Of a stretch of DNA of 26,642 nucleotides, positions 23,704-26,642 are shown one piece after another. Positions within the stretch are counted from its first letter, which is position 1. Every line of letters begins with the position of its first letter. The DNA is from an uncultured Methanobrevibacter sp. (GTDB lineage Archaea; Methanobacteriota; Methanobacteria; Methanobacteriales; Methanobacteriaceae). The stretch is from assembly GCF_900314615.1 (NCBI RefSeq), contig NZ_OMWA01000032.1:1-26642 (forward strand), written 5' to 3'. The position numbers and the translations under genes were made by a program. The notes beneath the pieces are model-generated. The model saw nothing but the letters and a program-made list of their open reading frames with translations, had not been told where the DNA came from and searched no databases.

Positions 23704-23716
23704 TTTATTTTTTTTT
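23704..23716 (+). terminator. T-rich terminator after the permease gene
   Basis: A run of T (TTTATTTTTTTTT) follows the stop codon directly. Confidence 0.4.
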
Positions 23717-23804
23717 ATAAAAATATGGAATTCTGAAAAGATTTAAATGGAAAGTTATTTTAACTAAAATCCCTTTTTTCACTGCATCACTTAAATACTT
23801 CGGA

Positions 23805-23812
23805 TTATATAT
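23805..23812 (+). promoter_or_regulatory. TATA box of the second adhesin
   Basis: TTATATAT lies 83 bases before the start codon, giving a leader of about 60 bases. That leader contains the hairpin at 23855-23872 and the ribosome site GGGGGT (23879-23884). Confidence 0.45.
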
Positions 23813-23854
23813 TAATTATTAAGGATATGTTAAATATTTTTACACATCCGATTA

Positions 23855-23872
23855 AATATTGTTGACAATATT
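23855..23872 (+). promoter_or_regulatory. Hairpin in the leader of the second adhesin
   Basis: AATATTG (23855-23861) and CAATATT (23866-23872) pair perfectly around TTGA. It ends six bases before the ribosome site, so it could modulate translation or act as an operator. Confidence 0.4.
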
Positions 23873-23894
23873 GAATATGGGGGTAAAATAATAA

Positions 23895-26000
23895 ATGAAA
23901 GTAAATCGTAAACTGATGATTATTTCAATGGTTATTATTGCATTTTTGGCCGTCGGTGCGGTAAGTGCATCTGAAAACGTCACAAATGACCTTGAAATCG
24001 CTGATTTTCAAGAAACCATAGCCGTTGATGATAATCTTAATGATGCCGTTGCAGCCGATGATGAAAGCGAAAAAATTTCATCACCTCAAAGTGAAGTGGC
24101 TGTATTGGCGGCAAACGAGACTGTTGCGGATACTCCATCCAAAAACCGTTATGACTGGTCTACCCTTTACAATAAGAATACCGCTGACGACAGTTTGGTG
24201 ATTGTTGATATTTCCAATGTTTTTGGAGGAAATAAAACAGGCGATTCATTTTTAGTATTTGATAAAAACAATACTGAAAAAGGTTCATATGCTGTTATTG
24301 GCCTTTCAAGTCTTTTAGGTGGAAACGGTACTTTTGACACATCATATGTCACACTTGACATCTCTTCTATTTTAGGAGGAAATAAAACAGACGATTCATT
24401 TTTAGTACTTGACTTGCCTAGTTTAGGAGTAACTTCTTTCGGCAATTCATCAACACTGGTTGTTGATTTGACAAATCTTTTAAGTGAAAACAGTTCTACT
24501 GCAGGTTCATTCATATCTATGATGTTCGGTAAATTTCCTGTGAAAAATGATTTAAGCACAGTATATGTGAACAAAACATTAAGGGGCATTAATCTTCCTC
24601 GTCTTTTCAGCGGAAACTTTACAGAACTTGCTTCAGCTTTAGATGGTTTCGAATGGGGTTTGATTTTTGGTCAGAACAGCACCAGATTAAATTCAATTTT
24701 CAATGAATTAAACTGGACAAGTATCTTTGACGGCAATCTGACTCAACTTACAGACAGTTTGAACTTATCTGATGTTGCATCATTATTAAATATGACTTCA
24801 TTGACTGACGCTTTGAATTTAACTTCAGTTTTAGATAACATCTCTGTGTCTGAAGCGCTTAAATTTAATGTCACTGAATTTATTGACGGTTTGAATTTAA
24901 CTGATTTGTTTGATGGATTTAACGCTTCTTCTATGCTGAAAAATATTAATCTGACCGGTTTGGCTGATAATGTTACTTCTATGCTGAAGAATGTTAATCT
25001 GACCGGTTTGGCTGATAATGTTACTTCTATGCTGAAGAATGTTAATCTGACTGGTTTGGCTGATAATGTTACTTCTATGCTGAAGAATGTTAATCTGACT
25101 GCTATAGAGGATAATGTTACTTCTATGCTGAAGAATGTTAATCTGACTGCTATAGCTGATAATGTTACTTCTGCGCTGAAGAAGGTTAATGTGACTGCTT
25201 TGGCTAATAATGTTTCAGACCGGTTAACTAATGCAACTGATTCATTGAAAAAAGCTGTTTTAACTACATTGTTTGACAGTGTAAATAAATTGTATGATAC
25301 TGTGGAAGCTTTAGCTCAAAAAGCGGCTGATTTAAGAGATAATATTAATTTGACTGCTTTGTATGATAATGTTACTTCTTTGATTAAGAATGTTACCGGC
25401 AGTGTTGAAAAATACCTGGCTAACAATTCCATTATCAAAAATATAATTGACAGGATCGTGAAAAACAGCACAGCTCCGGTTGAAGTGCCTGCTGATTCCA
25501 TTAAAAGCGCTAATTTAAATACTTATTATGCTGCTAAAACCAATTATTCAGTTACTGTAATGTCTGGAAACAACACTGTAACAAGTGGAAAAGTATTATT
25601 TACAGTAAATAACAAACAGTATACTGCCAATATCAAAAGCAATGGTGTTGCAACATTAAGCGTTAAATTAAAACCTGGAACCTATTACGTCACATCCAAG
25701 TATAATGATGTTTTAGTGCAAAAGAAAATCGTTGTTAAAAAATCAATCATTACCAAAAACGTTTCCAAAAAAGTCAAAAAGACAGGTAAGTTTACAGTTA
25801 AAGTCCTAAACACAAAAGGAAAAGCTCACGCTAAACAGACTGTAAAAATCAAATTGAAAGGCAAAACATACAAAGCTAAAACCAACAGCAAGGGTATTGC
25901 AACTTTCAAATTACCTAAAACTTTAAAAGTTGGAAAATACACCATTAAAACAACATGTAAAGGTTTGACTGTTTCAAATAAACTTACTGTTAAAAGATAA
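23895..26000 (+). CDS. Adhesin-like secreted protein with tandem 16-residue repeats, 701 aa
   Basis: A signal peptide (about 1-26, KLMIISMVIIAFLAVGAVSA) is followed by an acidic stretch. Next come several 18-residue strand repeats (VDISNVFGGNKTG and relatives, about 95-200). A long Leu/Asn-rich region follows, containing six tandem 16-residue units at residues 343-438 (NVTSMLKNVNLTGLAD) and a further degenerate copy near 485. The last 165 residues are Ig-like plus the basic archaeal adhesin end module (KQTVKIKLKGKTYKAKT, GLTVSNKLTVKR). N-x-S/T sequons are very dense, two per repeat unit, so the mature surface protein is probably heavily N-glycosylated. The ribosome site GGGGGT lies ten bases before the ATG. 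Ligand unknown. Confidence 0.9.
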   Translation: MKVNRKLMIISMVIIAFLAVGAVSASENVTNDLEIADFQETIAVDDNLNDAVAADDESEKISSPQSEVAVLAANETVADTPSKNRYDWSTLYNKNTADDSLVIVDISNVFGGNKTGDSFLVFDKNNTEKGSYAVIGLSSLLGGNGTFDTSYVTLDISSILGGNKTDDSFLVLDLPSLGVTSFGNSSTLVVDLTNLLSENSSTAGSFISMMFGKFPVKNDLSTVYVNKTLRGINLPRLFSGNFTELASALDGFEWGLIFGQNSTRLNSIFNELNWTSIFDGNLTQLTDSLNLSDVASLLNMTSLTDALNLTSVLDNISVSEALKFNVTEFIDGLNLTDLFDGFNASSMLKNINLTGLADNVTSMLKNVNLTGLADNVTSMLKNVNLTGLADNVTSMLKNVNLTAIEDNVTSMLKNVNLTAIADNVTSALKKVNVTALANNVSDRLTNATDSLKKAVLTTLFDSVNKLYDTVEALAQKAADLRDNINLTALYDNVTSLIKNVTGSVEKYLANNSIIKNIIDRIVKNSTAPVEVPADSIKSANLNTYYAAKTNYSVTVMSGNNTVTSGKVLFTVNNKQYTANIKSNGVATLSVKLKPGTYYVTSKYNDVLVQKKIVVKKSIITKNVSKKVKKTGKFTVKVLNTKGKAHAKQTVKIKLKGKTYKAKTNSKGIATFKLPKTLKVGKYTIKTTCKGLTVSNKLTVKR
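24921..25208 (+). repeat. Six tandem 48-bp repeats inside the adhesin
   Basis: The units begin at 24921, 24969, 25017, 25065, 25113 and 25161, exactly 48 bases each and in frame. The units at 24969 and 25017 differ by one base; the outer units have diverged more. This is the pattern of expansion by slippage or unequal recombination. Confidence 0.92.
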
Positions 26001-26009
26001 TTGATTTTA

Positions 26010-26040
26010 TCTTTTAATTTTTTTATTTTTTTAAAATTTG
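26010..26040 (+). terminator. T-rich terminator of the second adhesin
   Basis: Several T runs (up to seven) lie within 35 bases of the stop codon. Confidence 0.45.
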
Positions 26041-26069
26041 TATTTTGACACCTAAATGGTGCAAGAATA

Positions 26070-26091
26070 CCTTGACTTCTTCAAGTCGAGG
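26070..26091 (+). mobile_element. IS200/IS605-like terminal hairpin
   Basis: CCTTGACTT (26070-26078) pairs with AAGTCGAGG (26083-26091), nine pairs with one G-U, around the loop CTTC. The context GAATAC-stem-ATGAATTGC resembles the conserved hairpin at the right end of tnpB elements (3' end of the omega RNA). It lies upstream, not downstream, of the tnpB gene at 26223, so it is either the left-end hairpin of that element or the solo end of another. Confidence 0.5.
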
Positions 26092-26105
26092 ATGAATTGC
26101 ATAAA

Positions 26106-26131
26106 AAGAGCATTAGTTATCAAATGCTCTT
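26106..26131 (+). mobile_element. Second hairpin upstream of tnpB
   Basis: AAGAGCATT (26106-26114) pairs perfectly with AATGCTCTT (26123-26131) around eight bases. It lies 15 bases after the first hairpin and before a TATA-like TTATATAT (26141-26148). It may be a subterminal structure of the insertion sequence or a terminator. Confidence 0.4.
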
Positions 26132-26222
26132 GGTAATTCTTTATATATTGTCTATTGATATATTATATTTTGTGTTCAAAATTAATTGGAATATAAAATA
26201 GATATTTTTGATGTGTTTTTTC

Positions 26223-26642
26223 ATGTTAGATGAGTGTATTATTGTTAATGAAGGTTTGAGGGTTAAGTTGTATCCTGATAAGGTTATGAAGGATAAATTT
26301 AATCAGAGTCTGGGTAATGTTAGATTTGTTTGGAATAATTTATTAACAGAATACCAAAAAACCTTTGAATTATTTAAACAACATGGTTATACAAGGCTAA
26401 AATGCAATCAAACCACATTCAACACCATGTTAACAATGTTGAAAAAACAATATCCATTTTTGTATAAAAGTGAGTCAAGTAGCTTGCAACAGGTTTATCG
26501 TGACTTATTACACGCATTTAATGGATTTTTTAAAAACATCTCTAATTATCCAAGATTTAAATCCAAAAAGAATCCTAAAAATGGATTTAGAATACAAAAC
26601 AATAATAATATCAAAATAACCAGCAATACAATTGTTTTACCA
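26223..26642 (+). CDS. tnpB: TnpB (IS200/IS605 family RNA-guided nuclease), N-terminal 140 residues, cut by window edge
   Basis: ATG 26223 opens a frame of 140 codons that continues past the window. The N-terminal pattern is that of TnpB/OrfB: a basic strand (LRVKLYPD), then FNQSLGNVRFVWNNLLTEY, a helical region with LQQVYRDLLHAFNGFF, and the YPRFKSKKN motif. TnpB is an RNA-guided DNA endonuclease that helps retain IS200/IS605 elements. The RuvC catalytic residues and the zinc finger lie outside the window, so intactness cannot be judged. No tnpA is seen before it, so it may be a tnpB-only element. Confidence 0.88.
   Translation, partial: MLDECIIVNEGLRVKLYPDKVMKDKFNQSLGNVRFVWNNLLTEYQKTFELFKQHGYTRLKCNQTTFNTMLTMLKKQYPFLYKSESSSLQQVYRDLLHAFNGFFKNISNYPRFKSKKNPKNGFRIQNNNNIKITSNTIVLP

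Noticed and set aside
24921..25208. Regular repeats considered as a CRISPR array
   Set aside because: The repeats are head-to-tail without spacers, are in frame, and lie within an open reading frame of a secreted protein.

Overview
The window looks like a piece of a host-associated methanogenic archaeon, most probably Methanobrevibacter or a close relative. The evidence is AT-rich DNA, TATA-box promoters, GAGGTG-type ribosome binding sites, T-rich terminators, two large secreted adhesin-like proteins with the lysine-rich C-terminal module typical of that genus, and a non-ribosomal peptide synthetase (NRPS), which is known from rumen Methanobrevibacter. Genus and functions are inferred from reading the sequence; no database search was run.

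Layout. 1-4252 (minus strand) is the N-terminal part of an NRPS that runs off the left edge: C-A-PCP-C-(A). Its promoter carries a dyad over the TATA box. 4253-4754 holds that promoter plus a long plus-strand leader with a 15-codon reading frame and a hairpin. 4755-6671 is a run of unrecognised small genes: two hypotheticals, an easily missed 28-residue single-TM protein, and a zinc-ribbon protein with a duplicated domain. 6800-7819 is a TPR protein. 8145-8975 is an SseB-like protein.

9109-12737 is a tight three-gene operon. It encodes a REC-REC-glycosyltransferase-2 fusion with five or more membrane segments, a one-TM extracytoplasmic protein, and a small HisKA_2-like histidine kinase or phosphotransfer protein with a degenerate ATP-binding N box. 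I read it as a phosphorelay-controlled exopolysaccharide synthase and consider it the most interesting system in the window. It is followed at 12904-18171 by a giant adhesin that combines a CAP/SCP domain, a beta-helix and Ig-like modules.

18301-19009 holds two divergent paralogous winged-helix regulators with dyads between them. 19134-19403 is a 5'-truncated remnant of an adhesin gene that keeps its terminator hairpin. 19515-20962 encodes a small TM zinc-ribbon protein, a dCMP-deaminase-family enzyme and a SHOCT/zinc-ribbon protein. 21432-23699 is an FtsX-type permease with no ATPase beside it. 23895-26000 is a second adhesin-like protein with six 48-bp tandem repeats rich in N-glycosylation sequons. 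The right edge (26070-26642) carries IS200/IS605-type hairpins and the 5' part of a tnpB gene.

Taken together, most recognisable genes concern the cell surface: adhesins, polysaccharide synthesis, an export-type permease, and regulators that could switch them.
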